Assembly: GCA_012031975.1 (NCBI GenBank)
Contig: JAAUSA010000009.1
Location: 1 to 48,341, forward strand
DNA length: 48,341 bases
Reading direction: 5' to 3'
Origin: Alkalinema sp. RU_4_3
GTDB taxonomy: Bacteria; Cyanobacteriota; Cyanobacteriia; Leptolyngbyales; Leptolyngbyaceae
Shown one piece after another: positions 19,981-29,678 of the stretch (its first letter is position 1; each line of letters opens with the position of its first letter). The notes under the pieces are model-generated. The model saw nothing but the letters and a program-made list of their open reading frames with translations. It had not been told where the DNA came from and did not search any database. The position numbers and the translations under genes are program-made.

Positions 19981-20997
19981 ATGGCGGTTCAATTACAGCA
20001 GGCTCTCTCGATCGGCAGTTATCTACTCAAGCAGCGCGTCACGGGGAAAAAACGGTTTCCGCTGGTCCTGATGTTGGAACCCTTGTTCCGCTGCAATTTG
20101 GCCTGCACGGGCTGTGGCAAGATTCAGCATCCCAAGGAAATCCTCGTCCAAAACCTGACCCCCGAGCAATGCTTTAAAGCGGCAGAAGAATGTGGCGCGC
20201 CCGTGGTCTCGATTCCAGGTGGCGAACCGTTGCTGCATCCGCAAATTGACGAAATTGTCGAGGGTTTAATTGCCCGCAAGAAATACATCTATCTCTGCAC
20301 CAATGGAATTCTGCTAGAGAAGATGATGCACAAGTTCAAACCCTCGCCCTATTTCACCTTTATGGTGCATTTAGACGGCATGCGGGAATGGCATGATCAA
20401 TGTGTCGATCGCAAGGGCGTTTTCGATATCGCCGTGGCAGCCATTAAAGCCGCAAAGGCAGCAGGATTCCAGGTCAATACCAATACAACGGTCTACGACG
20501 GTGCCAAGCCGGAGGAAATTCAGGAGTTCTTTGATTTCCTGGCGGACTTGGGCATCGACGGGATGCAAATTTCGCCGGGTTATAGCTACGAATGGGCACC
20601 GGACCAGGAACATTTCCTAAAGCAAGAGGGCACCCGTCAGTTGTTCCGTCAAATCTTGGCCCCCTACAATGCGGGTAAAAAGCCAAAGTGGCAATTTAAT
20701 CACAATCCGTTGTTTTTAGATTTCCTCACTGGAGAAAAGGACTACGAATGCACCCCCTGGGGCAGCCCGAGCTACAGCGTGTTGGGTTGGCAGAAACCCT
20801 GCTATTTGCTGAATGAGGGTCATGTTAGTAGTTTTAAGGAACTGACAGAGCTGACCGACTGGAGCAAGTACGGCAAAAAGAGCGGCAATCCCCAATGCCA
20901 GGATTGTATGGTCCATTGTGGCTATGAACCGACGGCGGCGATCGATGCGTTGCAGCCGAATAATATGGGGAGGGCGATCGGTGCGTTGTTTGGGTAA
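19981..20997 (+). CDS. hpnH: HpnH, radical SAM adenosylhopane synthase
   Basis: This 338-residue radical SAM enzyme joins the 5'-deoxyadenosyl group to diploptene, the first step in extending the hopanoid side chain. The iron-sulfur cluster cysteines are in CNLACTGC (residues 38, 42 and 45). [11 protein letters not shown] is the GGEP SAM-binding motif. A C-terminal cysteine-rich segment ([14 protein letters not shown]) is typical of HpnH. A strong GAGGAG site lies three bases before the ATG. With hpnA upstream and an HpnG-like gene divergent, the three cover successive side-chain steps. Squalene-hopene cyclase is not in the window. Confidence 0.95.
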   Translation: MAVQLQQALSIGSYLLKQRVTGKKRFPLVLMLEPLFRCNLACTGCGKIQHPKEILVQNLTPEQCFKAAEECGAPVVSIPGGEPLLHPQIDEIVEGLIARKKYIYLCTNGILLEKMMHKFKPSPYFTFMVHLDGMREWHDQCVDRKGVFDIAVAAIKAAKAAGFQVNTNTTVYDGAKPEEIQEFFDFLADLGIDGMQISPGYSYEWAPDQEHFLKQEGTRQLFRQILAPYNAGKKPKWQFNHNPLFLDFLTGEKDYECTPWGSPSYSVLGWQKPCYLLNEGHVSSFKELTELTDWSKYGKKSGNPQCQDCMVHCGYEPTAAIDALQPNNMGRAIGALFG

Positions 20998-21009
20998 ATA
21001 ATCCGGTAG

Positions 21010-21072
21010 GGGCGCGTGCAACGCGCCCACTATCTATCCCAGCGCGTTGCACGCGCCCACTATCTATCCCAG
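21010..21072. repeat. Long perfect inverted repeat with 30-bp direct repeats; likely bidirectional terminator or REP-like element
   Basis: A 17-base arm at 21010-21026 (GGGCGCGTGCAACGCGC) is the exact reverse complement of 21042-21058, with a 15-base loop. Each arm is itself nearly palindromic. A 22-base segment at 21021-21042 recurs at 21051-21072. It lies between the convergent hpnH and CHAT genes, where a shared terminator would be expected, but there is no T-run. The layered symmetry resembles small interspersed cyanobacterial repeats. Confidence 0.8.
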
Positions 21073-21087
21073 GATATGGCCTGTTTC

Positions 21088-24000
21088 CTACCAGGGATTT
21101 CCCACCATTGTAAACCCTGACCAGTAATAGGGATGACTAAATACCTTTGTACCCTCGATCGCCAACCCCTTCGGCAGAGTCACTACTCCTTGACTGGTCA
21201 TTAATCGATCGCCCTCAATCCTTACCTTCCCATCCCGTAAACCCGCCTGTGCTGCCCTCAATGCATCGGTCCGCGAAGGCTGCTGCCTCAACTGGGTATA
21301 AAACTCTGACATCAACGCTAAGGTTCCTAAATCCGACACTTGCCACAGACTGCCCATGGCTGTCTTCACGCCCGATAGCGCCGCCAATCCCGTAAAGCCC
21401 AGTTCTGCCTCTGGATTCCCCGTCGCGGTATTACAGGCACTCAACACCAGTAATTCTGGCGCCAAAGCCTCTAAATTCAGATTGTGAATTTCTTTGAGGT
21501 GGAGCGATCGATCCCAAAGATGAATCAATGACTGATCCGGACTGCCCTCATTAAATTCTGCATGGGTGGCTAAATGTAAGATGCCTGGTTGTCTTAGCCG
21601 CAGTGCCTGCAAAATTCCGTTATAGGTAAACTGCTGATTCAATAACCCCGCCTGTCCTCCAAACTGTCGCTGAATCGCCTCTAATTCTAACGGCACCGCA
21701 GGCAGGGGCTCTTGGCCTTTGATATTATCGGATCCCATGGCTAATACTGTCTGATTCTTTAACAATTTCACCCGCTGATCCAATAGCCCCAAACTCGGTA
21801 CCACCGATATTCCATAGTGATTAATGGCCCAGTCGTTATGATGATTCATTGCGGCCACAGGCACCGATCGCAATCCCTCATCCAACACATAGATCAAGGT
21901 CTGGGTCTTCGCTCTCCTCAAATCTGACTCGATCGGCTGCAACAACCACTGATAAAACTGATTGCCAAACACTGGAAAGCTCTGACTGTTTTCCACATCA
22001 TCATTAATCAAGCGGAAATTAGACATCTCCTCTGCGATTTGCGATCGCGTAAAAGCTGTCGATCGCCGCACCACCTTCCCCTCGGGATGGACAAACACCA
22101 AATCTAGGCGATCTCCTGGACTCGGATTGCGGGCTCTAAGCAGATTTGGTATTGCACCACCTCCCTCGGCCTGCTGATTCGGCACAATCACCGCTGGGAC
22201 AAATACCGCATAGATCACCGCAGGCTTCAGTCCCGACTCCCCACGAATTTTACGTAGCGAATCTTGGATTGATTCACCCGTTTGCCGACTCCTAGCTGTC
22301 AAGCTCCCCTGGGCATAATTCTGAAATTCCTGGGTAAAGCTATCATCTAAGGTCGTTAAACTATCTACAATAAATGGGTTGGCTGACAGTTGAAATTCAG
22401 ACTTTTGAAATTCAGACTTTGGCTCGATCTCAGGAGGTTTGGGAACTGCGGACTTGGGTGGCTTCGGTGAAGGTGGTGGAGTGACGGGAGGAACCACAGG
22501 AGGGACTACAGGAGGAACTACAGGAGGGACTACAGGAGGTAAACTATTTGTTAGAGAGAATTGTGTTGCGATCGCTGTCTGTGGATTCGTCCCAAGCTGC
22601 GCCTGCACATTGTAAGAACCTGCTTCAGCATTGGCCATTGGAGCGACTTGAGCAATATTATTGGCGATCGTCACAATTTTCTGATTCTCTGGCAACATTG
22701 CACTTGGACCTGTTATTGGGGTCGAGAATAGAAGCTGCCCACCGTTTACGGGCTCATTGAATAGACTAGATATAGAGACCTGTAAGGGTGCTGAAAAGGC
22801 CTGATTAATCAGTGCTGTTTGGCCATTGCCTGACTGCGGCGACAGGATAAAGCCTCGGGATTCAAAGGCCCCAATATCAATGGCGCCAATGCGTGCCACC
22901 CCTCGCTGATCAACCGTTAGGGTGGAATTACCTGCATCTATCGCTGGGCTGCCTGGCAATAGCGCATAGGCTGTGCCAAATGGCGACAGTAAGGGGATCA
23001 CTGGGGAAGCTACTGTGCCGATCAGCGGACTAGGGGCAAATCCGATGGCACCTTCACTGACTCCAATTAAATTATTCCCCTGGTCGATTATCCCAGCGGA
23101 TACATCGGCATTGAGCGCAGCAGTATTATTGGCAATCAAACTATTCTTAATACTCGTGTTCGAGGGCATCAAAGCTCCCAAGCCACCCCATCGACCAAAC
23201 CCGTTGCCATCGGCATCAGCTACATTTTCTGTGATGGTTACACTGTCTAAATTGAGGTTGGTATTATTATTGTTCAGGCCACCCCCTCGACCATTGGCTC
23301 TGTTTTTTGCGACGGTTACGTTGGTTAAATTTGTGATCGATTGGGCAATGGAGAGTCCACCTCCATCGGAACTGGCTTGATTGCCGAGTAGGGCCGATCG
23401 ATCGATCGCCAAGACACTAGTTAGCGTTTGAGGATTGAAGTCGATGCCGCCGCCATTGGCCCCAGATCTATTTTGTTCGATCAAGCTCTCAGTGATCGTG
23501 AGCATGCCATCAAAGCCATTGTAATCCTGGACCCCAATCCCGCCACCGTTTGAGGCCGATTGGTTGCCTCGGATGGTGGTTCGATTGATTCCGAGATGGG
23601 TGACACCGCCGACACTCAAGCCACCGCCGTTAAATTGGGTGGCTTGGTTCCCATCAATTAAGGAATTATCGATCAACGCATTGGATTTATCGCTTAGAAA
23701 CAATCCGCCCCCTAGCTGGGCTTGATTATTATTGAAGTGGCTATTCAATATAGTTGCTGTCTGCGAAGTCGAGAATAATCCACCGCCTATGCTTGCTTGA
23801 TTTCCGCCAACTTCGATCGCTTGGGCATCGATTGCACCTTCAGAAAAAATGCCCCCGCCATTGCCCCCGGCAGTACTATTTACAACAGATGTGGTTGTAA
23901 TATTTAACTGACCTAATCCAGCGGAATTCGTAATAAAGATAGAACCGCCGCGATCCCCGGCATTATTACGGTTGAGGTAGACCTTCTCAATACTGGTATT

Positions 24001-26466
24001 GCCACTCGAAAAGATGCTGCCACCATCTCGACCACTTTGATTGTTCTGGACCGAAGCAATCTCGACCCTTAAGGCGCCTTGATGTTGGTAGATTGCCCCC
24101 CCATCTGTTGCGGCGCTGTTACTATCTAGTCCCACTTCCAGGATAGAGGTTGTTGCGCGATCGGCATAGATTCCACCCCCTTGGCCGAGCGATCGGCTAG
24201 CGGTGAGTGCTGCAAAACTAAGGTTGAGCCTACTATTGGCAGCGCTATAAATCCCGCCGCCCTTATCCGTCGCCAATCCATCATGGAGACCCAACTGGGA
24301 AATATCTAACGTAGCATTAGCTTCATTGGCGACCAAACCACCTAAAATAGCGCTACTATTACTAATTTCCCCACCCTGAATGGTCATCTTGCCATTGTTG
24401 TCGTTTCGAATACTGCCCCCGGAGATTGTTGCCTTATTTTGCTCAAAGACGCTGCCCAAGATAGTAAAAGGTGTGCTAGCGTTTGAACTATTTTCGATCG
24501 CTCCACCATATTGAGCTTGATTCCCCCTGAAGTAGCTATTTTTAATTGTGACCATGCCCGTGGCTCCTAAATCACTGCGAACGGCTCCTCCATCAATATC
24601 CGCACGGTTATCTAGAAAGCTACTCTGGGTAATTGATAGAGTTCCTTGATTATTAACGGCACCTCCCGAAAAAGGTGTATAACCCCGGCTAATTCCAATA
24701 GTCTCTAAGGTTAAATTCCCATTGCTTAAGACTTGAATCGGCTGTACTGTATTTTGTCCATCCAGTACGGTGTTATCTTGATTTTGACCGATGATGCTCA
24801 CTTGTTTGTCAACAATAATTGGTGAGGCAATGGTGTATATAGCTGATGGCAGATTAATTGTTCGTTGGCCAGGGACATTCGCGATCGCATCTAAGGCATT
24901 CTGAATCGAACTTGCCGGGGCCACGGTTTCAGTGTTGACGGTGTTTAGGTTAAATGTCAAAGCCCCTGTGCTGGTCAGGTTAATCTGTGCCCCTGTGGGA
25001 TTGGTAAATCGTCGTCCTGTAAGGGTGAGTTGGGCTGTGCCGTTGCCCGTTTGGTTGATTGAGTCGGTGAGGGTAATGTCGCCAGCATCGACTCCGGCTC
25101 CAGCGGTGGAAAGGGTGACATTGGTGCCTGTGTCGAGGGTAGTGGCGATCGCCCCAGGGGTGACAGTGCCGCCTACATTCGCAATATTAATATCCGTGGG
25201 ATCGAGCAGCCATTCGCCGTTTTTACCGAGTGTTGTACCCGCATTGACCTGGGCGTTTTGAATATTGAGGGTTTGTTTCCCAGAGGTTTCGATTTTGCCG
25301 CCGTCGCCGCCTTGGGTGCCTGCGCGCGCTGTGGCGGTTCCGGCAAACTGGGTACTACCGTCGGACCAGATCACGATTTTGCCGCCGTCGCCTTGGAGTT
25401 TGCTATCGGCCTGGATGTTGGTTTTGTCATCGGCTTGTACAGTTTTGGCGCGGTAGGTTTCACCTTTGCCTTGGAAGTCACCGCCGATCGCAATTTTCCC
25501 GGCTTTGAAACTCCCGCTAGCGTCAATGTTGGCTTCTTGGAGCTGGATGCGTTCCCCGGTGATATTGATTTGGGAGGGGTTTTGCTGCGCTGCTGTGGAG
25601 AGTTGACCCGAAACGATCGCATCCCCTGCTGATTTTGCCTCGACAACTTTGCCTGAGCTGAGGCGAACTTGGCCATTTTCGACGGTGAGTCGGGTGGCGT
25701 TTTGGACAGATTGGCCTGTTAGGAGTTCGGGTAGTTGTGTGGGGGTGAGAGGTGCCGGGTTAATCGCGGTTTTGTCAGAAAGTGGCAGATCTAAACTCAG
25801 GACTTGGCCCTGGGGTGTGAGTCGGACGTGTTGGTCGCCGGGGAGGGCGGCGATCGTGATGGTGCCGCCAGGAGCGTTAATCGTGCCTGTGTTAAGGATG
25901 GTGCCGCCGAGGAGGGTGAGGCTTTGGGTGGGGGCGACGGAGAGGGTGCCTGTGTTGACGATCGCGCCGGAGTTGCTGAGTCCGAAGGCTGTGGGGTTGC
26001 CTGTGAGGCGACTGTAGTCGGTGGTGCTGGCCGAGAGCCACTGGCCGGGGCCGAATTCGATGCCTGGGGCTGTGGTGGCGGTGAAGGCGGCTGGCAGGTT
26101 GAGTGTGGCTGTGGTGCCGAAGAGGATTCCGGCGGGGTTGATTAAAAATAGATTGGCGGGCGCTCCTTGGATTTGGAGACGACCGTTAATGACCGAAGGG
26201 AGGCCACCTGTGACGCGGCTGAAGATGTTGGCGATCGCGGGATTCGCTTGAAATATAGCTGTCTGGCCCGCATCCAGGTTGAATTGCTGGAAACTATGGA
26301 AGAGGTTGCTGCCGGATTGGTTGCCGCCTGTGATGGTGGTGGCGCCGCCGCTTGGGGTGACTTGGGTGGCAGGACTGTCGGGAATGATGGTTTGGGCCAG
26401 GGCGCTGGGGCCGAAGGTGGCGATTATTGCCAGACTGACCAGCAGGCTGTGGATATTTGTTCGCAT
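21088..26466 (-). CDS. Secreted two-partner-secretion / beta-helix protein with C-terminal CHAT protease domain
   Basis: This 1792-residue protein has a signal peptide (residues 1-25, ending SALAQ) and a filamentous-haemagglutinin TPS domain (about 26-250) with FQQFNLDAGQTAIFQANP, NRVTGG-like IFSRVTGGLPS and LFLINPAGILFG. A long right-handed beta-helix follows (about 540-1200, many NNQA..GGGI repeats), then a PVVPP-repeat linker near 1309-1330 and a C-terminal CHAT domain (about 1500-1792). The caspase-like dyad is visible: His1635 in HLATHAEF and Cys1678 in LVLSACNTATG. TPS proteins cross the outer membrane through a TpsB porin, which is not in the window. Peptidase activity and target are inferred, not known. 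TPS-CHAT fusions exist in cyanobacteria but are poorly understood. The linker and the neighbouring KSEFQ duplication are repetitive DNA. Confidence 0.9.
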   Translation of the reverse strand: MRTNIHSLLVSLAIIATFGPSALAQTIIPDSPATQVTPSGGATTITGGNQSGSNLFHSFQQFNLDAGQTAIFQANPAIANIFSRVTGGLPSVINGRLQIQGAPANLFLINPAGILFGTTATLNLPAAFTATTAPGIEFGPGQWLSASTTDYSRLTGNPTAFGLSNSGAIVNTGTLSVAPTQSLTLLGGTILNTGTINAPGGTITIAALPGDQHVRLTPQGQVLSLDLPLSDKTAINPAPLTPTQLPELLTGQSVQNATRLTVENGQVRLSSGKVVEAKSAGDAIVSGQLSTAAQQNPSQINITGERIQLQEANIDASGSFKAGKIAIGGDFQGKGETYRAKTVQADDKTNIQADSKLQGDGGKIVIWSDGSTQFAGTATARAGTQGGDGGKIETSGKQTLNIQNAQVNAGTTLGKNGEWLLDPTDINIANVGGTVTPGAIATTLDTGTNVTLSTAGAGVDAGDITLTDSINQTGNGTAQLTLTGRRFTNPTGAQINLTSTGALTFNLNTVNTETVAPASSIQNALDAIANVPGQRTINLPSAIYTIASPIIVDKQVSIIGQNQDNTVLDGQNTVQPIQVLSNGNLTLETIGISRGYTPFSGGAVNNQGTLSITQSSFLDNRADIDGGAVRSDLGATGMVTIKNSYFRGNQAQYGGAIENSSNASTPFTILGSVFEQNKATISGGSIRNDNNGKMTIQGGEISNSSAILGGLVANEANATLDISQLGLHDGLATDKGGGIYSAANSRLNLSFAALTASRSLGQGGGIYADRATTSILEVGLDSNSAATDGGAIYQHQGALRVEIASVQNNQSGRDGGSIFSSGNTSIEKVYLNRNNAGDRGGSIFITNSAGLGQLNITTTSVVNSTAGGNGGGIFSEGAIDAQAIEVGGNQASIGGGLFSTSQTATILNSHFNNNQAQLGGGLFLSDKSNALIDNSLIDGNQATQFNGGGLSVGGVTHLGINRTTIRGNQSASNGGGIGVQDYNGFDGMLTITESLIEQNRSGANGGGIDFNPQTLTSVLAIDRSALLGNQASSDGGGLSIAQSITNLTNVTVAKNRANGRGGGLNNNNTNLNLDSVTITENVADADGNGFGRWGGLGALMPSNTSIKNSLIANNTAALNADVSAGIIDQGNNLIGVSEGAIGFAPSPLIGTVASPVIPLLSPFGTAYALLPGSPAIDAGNSTLTVDQRGVARIGAIDIGAFESRGFILSPQSGNGQTALINQAFSAPLQVSISSLFNEPVNGGQLLFSTPITGPSAMLPENQKIVTIANNIAQVAPMANAEAGSYNVQAQLGTNPQTAIATQFSLTNSLPPVVPPVVPPVVPPVVPPVTPPPSPKPPKSAVPKPPEIEPKSEFQKSEFQLSANPFIVDSLTTLDDSFTQEFQNYAQGSLTARSRQTGESIQDSLRKIRGESGLKPAVIYAVFVPAVIVPNQQAEGGGAIPNLLRARNPSPGDRLDLVFVHPEGKVVRRSTAFTRSQIAEEMSNFRLINDDVENSQSFPVFGNQFYQWLLQPIESDLRRAKTQTLIYVLDEGLRSVPVAAMNHHNDWAINHYGISVVPSLGLLDQRVKLLKNQTVLAMGSDNIKGQEPLPAVPLELEAIQRQFGGQAGLLNQQFTYNGILQALRLRQPGILHLATHAEFNEGSPDQSLIHLWDRSLHLKEIHNLNLEALAPELLVLSACNTATGNPEAELGFTGLAALSGVKTAMGSLWQVSDLGTLALMSEFYTQLRQQPSRTDALRAAQAGLRDGKVRIEGDRLMTSQGVVTLPKGLAIEGTKVFSHPYYWSGFTMVGNPW

Positions 26467-26530
26467 TACGCTACCCCATTGGTGAGATTGAAATGGTGTG
26501 GTAGCGTTGTTTGGGCTAACAAAACGTAAA

Positions 26531-26560
26531 CCCTAACCCTGAATGTCCTATGAGTTAGGG
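26531..26560 (-). terminator. Candidate terminator of the histidine kinase gene
   Basis: Arms CCCTAAC (26531-26537) and GTTAGGG (26554-26560) pair. Read on the minus strand the hairpin is followed by a T-rich stretch (TTTACGTTTTGTT). It sits between the histidine kinase stop (26584) and the CHAT gene start (26466), so the kinase and the CHAT gene are probably separate transcripts. Confidence 0.5.
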
Positions 26561-26583
26561 TACCCAAACCTGCGGGTAAATCG

Positions 26584-28869
26584 TTACGCGGGGTAAAAAC
26601 GAGTAGCAACCACCGCGATCGGCAGTTGGATCACAAATTCCGTGCCCTGTCCCCGTTGGGAATAGCAGAGCAAATGGCCTTGGTGCTTGTCCGTGATGAT
26701 TTGGTAGCTGATCGCCATGCCCATACCCGTACCATGGCCCACGGGTTTGGTGGTGAAGAAAGGATCGAAAATGCGGTGCTGGATTTCGGTGGGAATGGCT
26801 GGGCCGTTATTGGCAATTCGGATCGCCACTTGACTTGGGGAAATTGCCTCCGTCGTGATCACAATCCGGCGGTCCTGGTCAGGTGCGAGTTCATTGAGGG
26901 CATCAATCGCATTAACCAAAATATTCATAAACACCTGATTAATCTCACCCGCTAGACATTCAATCAAAGGCAAATCGCCATAGTGTTTGACAATCTCAAT
27001 GGCTGGAGGATGATTAATCCGACTTTGCAGAATCATCAAAGCGCTGTCAATCCCCCTGTGCAAATCAACGACTTTCAACCCCGTCTCATCTAAGCGAGAG
27101 AACGATCGCAGGGATTCCACAATCTCGTTGATCCGTTCCGTGCCGAGCTGCATGGAGTCTAATATTTTAGGAAAATCCTGCCGCAGAAAATCCAAGTCTA
27201 TGGCCTCTATCACCTGGCTTATTTCGGCTACAGGTTCAGGATAGTAGGTTTGATACTGTTCAACCAATTTCAATAAATTGGCCACATAGGCTTTTGTATA
27301 ATCCACATTGCCATGGATAAAATTCACAGGATTATTAATTTCATGGGCAATCCCAGCGACCAACTGCCCCAAACTCGACATTTTCTCATTCTGAACCATT
27401 TGAGCCTGGGCGCGCTTCAGCTCCTGAAGGGTCTGCTGCAAGGCCTTGCCCTTCGCCCGACTGTCATTGTAGAGTTCGGCTTGATCGATGGCGATCGCCA
27501 ACTGATAGGCCACGGACTGCACCAGCACCACCTCATCATCGGTCCAACTATGGGGCGCCTGTCTGTGGTCACAGAGAATTAGCCCGTACTGATTGCGCTG
27601 GGTTTTGATCGGAATACAAAGGCGTGATTGGGTGCCCTGGGCTAGCAGGAAATTCGGATGCTCCCCATCGTTGTGTTCAAAGCGATCGAGGCGCAATGTT
27701 TCGAGATTCAGGACAATACTATCCATTTCCCCAACCACGACCGAAGTATATTGCCCCACCCAGCTTTGTCCATCCCAGCTTTGATCCTCCACCACATTCC
27801 AACTTGAAGGCGAGCTTATTGGGTCATACCAGCAAAAGGCACACCAATCCACATCCAGCAATTCTAACAGTGCTTTAATCGTCGTTTTGAGAATCGTTGT
27901 GATATCGAGGGTGTTACGGATTTGGGCGGTAATCCGATGGAGGAGGGCCTGCTGGTCTGCAAAACTATGCAGGGCGGCTTCAGCCGTCTGGCGGGCGGTG
28001 ATATCTTCGATGGTGACTAGAATCCCGGTAACCAGGCCTGACTCATTGTGGAGGGGGACTTTATTGGTATTGAGAATGACCTGTTGCCCATCGGCCTGGT
28101 GCTGGGTTTCGATAATGTTGAATTCAGCTTGACCCGATTCCATCACGCGGCGATCGCACAGTCGATACCAGTCCGATTCCTCAGTCGTCCAGGGCATGTC
28201 ATAGTCGGTTTTGCCCACCACCAAGTCGGTGGATTTCAAACCACAGGCAACCAGGGCTGAGCGATTACAGCCTTGGAAGACGAAATTGCGATCTTTCCAG
28301 AAGAGGGCGATGGGAATTTCGTCTAGGATTTGCTGGAGTAGCTGGGAGGTTTGACGCTGGGGTGCCGTTGGGAGATCGCTAATCTCCGTAATGGTGACCA
28401 GGATATGGGTAATCGTGGGATTGTGCAGGGGATTGATGGTTAGGCGCCAGGTCAGTCCCCCTTGGTCAAACGGTTCCTCCACGGTGAGGGACTGGTTGGT
28501 AGTGGCGGCGATCTGATAGTGTTGGCGATAGTTCTGGGCCATTTCTAGGGGAAATGCCTCCGCCAAGGTTTTGCCCAGCAACTGATCGGTGGGCCAGGGA
28601 CTAAGCTGCTCCATTGCCGGATTAAATGCCACAAACCGAAATTCCTCTCCCGCCGCCAACACTTCCATCAAAAACATTCCATAACTCACGCCTTCCCACA
28701 GCTGTTCCAATAAAAACGGCTGATCTTGGAAAAAATGGGAATCAGGCAGGGGTACAAAGGACTTATAGGCTGACTGACTTAACATGGGTAATGGGGATTT
28801 AATCGTCTTTAGAGCAGGGGAATATAGCCCAGAATGCCCTACTTTAAAGGCAACATCACCTTGGTTCAA
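26584..28869 (-). CDS. PAS-PAS-GAF sensor histidine kinase
   Basis: This 761-residue soluble hybrid sensor, without receiver domain or membrane helix, has two PAS domains (about 45-170 and 180-300, the second with the ALFWKDRNFVFQGCNRSAL pattern and a trailing ILVTIEDITARQ). A GAF domain follows (about 320-475), then a coiled coil and the kinase core. The phospho-acceptor is His509 in AGIAHEINNPVNFI. The ATP-binding boxes are NQVFMNILVNAIDAL (N), IFDPFFTTKP (F) and GHGTGMGMAIS (G). The extended insert between H and N boxes with FSRLDETG.K.VDLH is typical of cyanobacterial kinases. No response regulator is adjacent, so its partner is elsewhere. M29 (MLSQSAYKSF) is an alternative start. Confidence 0.93.
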   Translation of the reverse strand: MNQGDVAFKVGHSGLYSPALKTIKSPLPMLSQSAYKSFVPLPDSHFFQDQPFLLEQLWEGVSYGMFLMEVLAAGEEFRFVAFNPAMEQLSPWPTDQLLGKTLAEAFPLEMAQNYRQHYQIAATTNQSLTVEEPFDQGGLTWRLTINPLHNPTITHILVTITEISDLPTAPQRQTSQLLQQILDEIPIALFWKDRNFVFQGCNRSALVACGLKSTDLVVGKTDYDMPWTTEESDWYRLCDRRVMESGQAEFNIIETQHQADGQQVILNTNKVPLHNESGLVTGILVTIEDITARQTAEAALHSFADQQALLHRITAQIRNTLDITTILKTTIKALLELLDVDWCAFCWYDPISSPSSWNVVEDQSWDGQSWVGQYTSVVVGEMDSIVLNLETLRLDRFEHNDGEHPNFLLAQGTQSRLCIPIKTQRNQYGLILCDHRQAPHSWTDDEVVLVQSVAYQLAIAIDQAELYNDSRAKGKALQQTLQELKRAQAQMVQNEKMSSLGQLVAGIAHEINNPVNFIHGNVDYTKAYVANLLKLVEQYQTYYPEPVAEISQVIEAIDLDFLRQDFPKILDSMQLGTERINEIVESLRSFSRLDETGLKVVDLHRGIDSALMILQSRINHPPAIEIVKHYGDLPLIECLAGEINQVFMNILVNAIDALNELAPDQDRRIVITTEAISPSQVAIRIANNGPAIPTEIQHRIFDPFFTTKPVGHGTGMGMAISYQIITDKHQGHLLCYSQRGQGTEFVIQLPIAVVATRFYPA

Positions 28870-28901
28870 GAAGACATAATTAATGTGTTTTTGTCTGCTT
28901 T

Positions 28902-29639
28902 ATGGCGATCGCTCGTTGTATTCTTACATTACTTTTTGTATGGTTTTCTATGAATCTTCTGCGGGCTCAATTATCACGGCGTCAGTTTTGCCAAGGGCTG
29001 GGATTGGGGGCGATCGCCCCCATTTTCCAAGGGGATCTAGCCCGAGCCGAGGCGCGTTCTCCGGACGGGGCGCTGCAAAAACTTCTGGACGGCAACGCTA
29101 GGTTTGTCGGTCAGCGGCGACTCTACCCGGATCAGTCCCTGGCGCGGGTTTTGGCGGTGGCCCAGACCCAGCAGCCCTTTGCGGCTCTGCTAAGCTGTGC
29201 GGATTCGCGGGTGTCGCCGGAGATCCTGTTTGACACCGGGATTGGGGATCTATTCGATGTACGCTTGGCGGGGAATGTGGTGACGCCGGAGAGCCTGGGG
29301 AGTCTGGAATATGCGGTGGTGGCCTTGCAGACCAAGCTGATCGTGGTGCTGGGCCATGAGCGATGCGGGGCAGTGACGGCGGCGGTGGCCCAGGAAACCC
29401 TGCCAGGGGAGATCGGCAGTCTAGTGGCGGCCATTGCCCCGGCGATCCTGGGGCTCCATGGCGGCGATCTCCTAGAGCAGGCGGTGGTGGCCAATATTCG
29501 CTATCAGGTAGGCTTGCTCAAAACAAAATCGCCTGTGCTGGCAGAGTGCCTAAGGCGCGGGGCGTTGCAGATAGTGGGGGCCAGGTATGATTTGGACACG
29601 GGGCGGGTGACAATTCTATCGTTTCCCAAAACACCCTAG
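28902..29639 (+). CDS. Exported beta-class carbonic anhydrase
   Basis: This 245-residue beta-carbonic anhydrase interconverts CO2 and bicarbonate. Zinc ligands and partners are visible: Cys99, Asp101 and Arg103 in SCADSR, His152 and Cys155 in GHERCG. Ahead of the catalytic domain is a twin-arginine-like signal (SRRQFCQGLGLG, Arg26-Arg27), so it is probably exported folded to the periplasm or thylakoid lumen. Such exported forms are known in cyanobacteria (EcaB type). Start choice matters: M17 at 28950 would give a normal-length Tat signal and is my preference. It is transcribed divergently from the kinase, only 32 bases apart. Confidence 0.93.
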   Translation: MAIARCILTLLFVWFSMNLLRAQLSRRQFCQGLGLGAIAPIFQGDLARAEARSPDGALQKLLDGNARFVGQRRLYPDQSLARVLAVAQTQQPFAALLSCADSRVSPEILFDTGIGDLFDVRLAGNVVTPESLGSLEYAVVALQTKLIVVLGHERCGAVTAAVAQETLPGEIGSLVAAIAPAILGLHGGDLLEQAVVANIRYQVGLLKTKSPVLAECLRRGALQIVGARYDLDTGRVTILSFPKTP

Positions 29640-29678
29640 ATAACCGCCAGATAAATTTGGCAATCGATAGAATTAGCC

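Noticed and set aside
22481-22534. Short tandem repeats as a possible noncoding array
   Set aside because: They encode the in-frame PVVPP linker of the CHAT protein and are explained by it.
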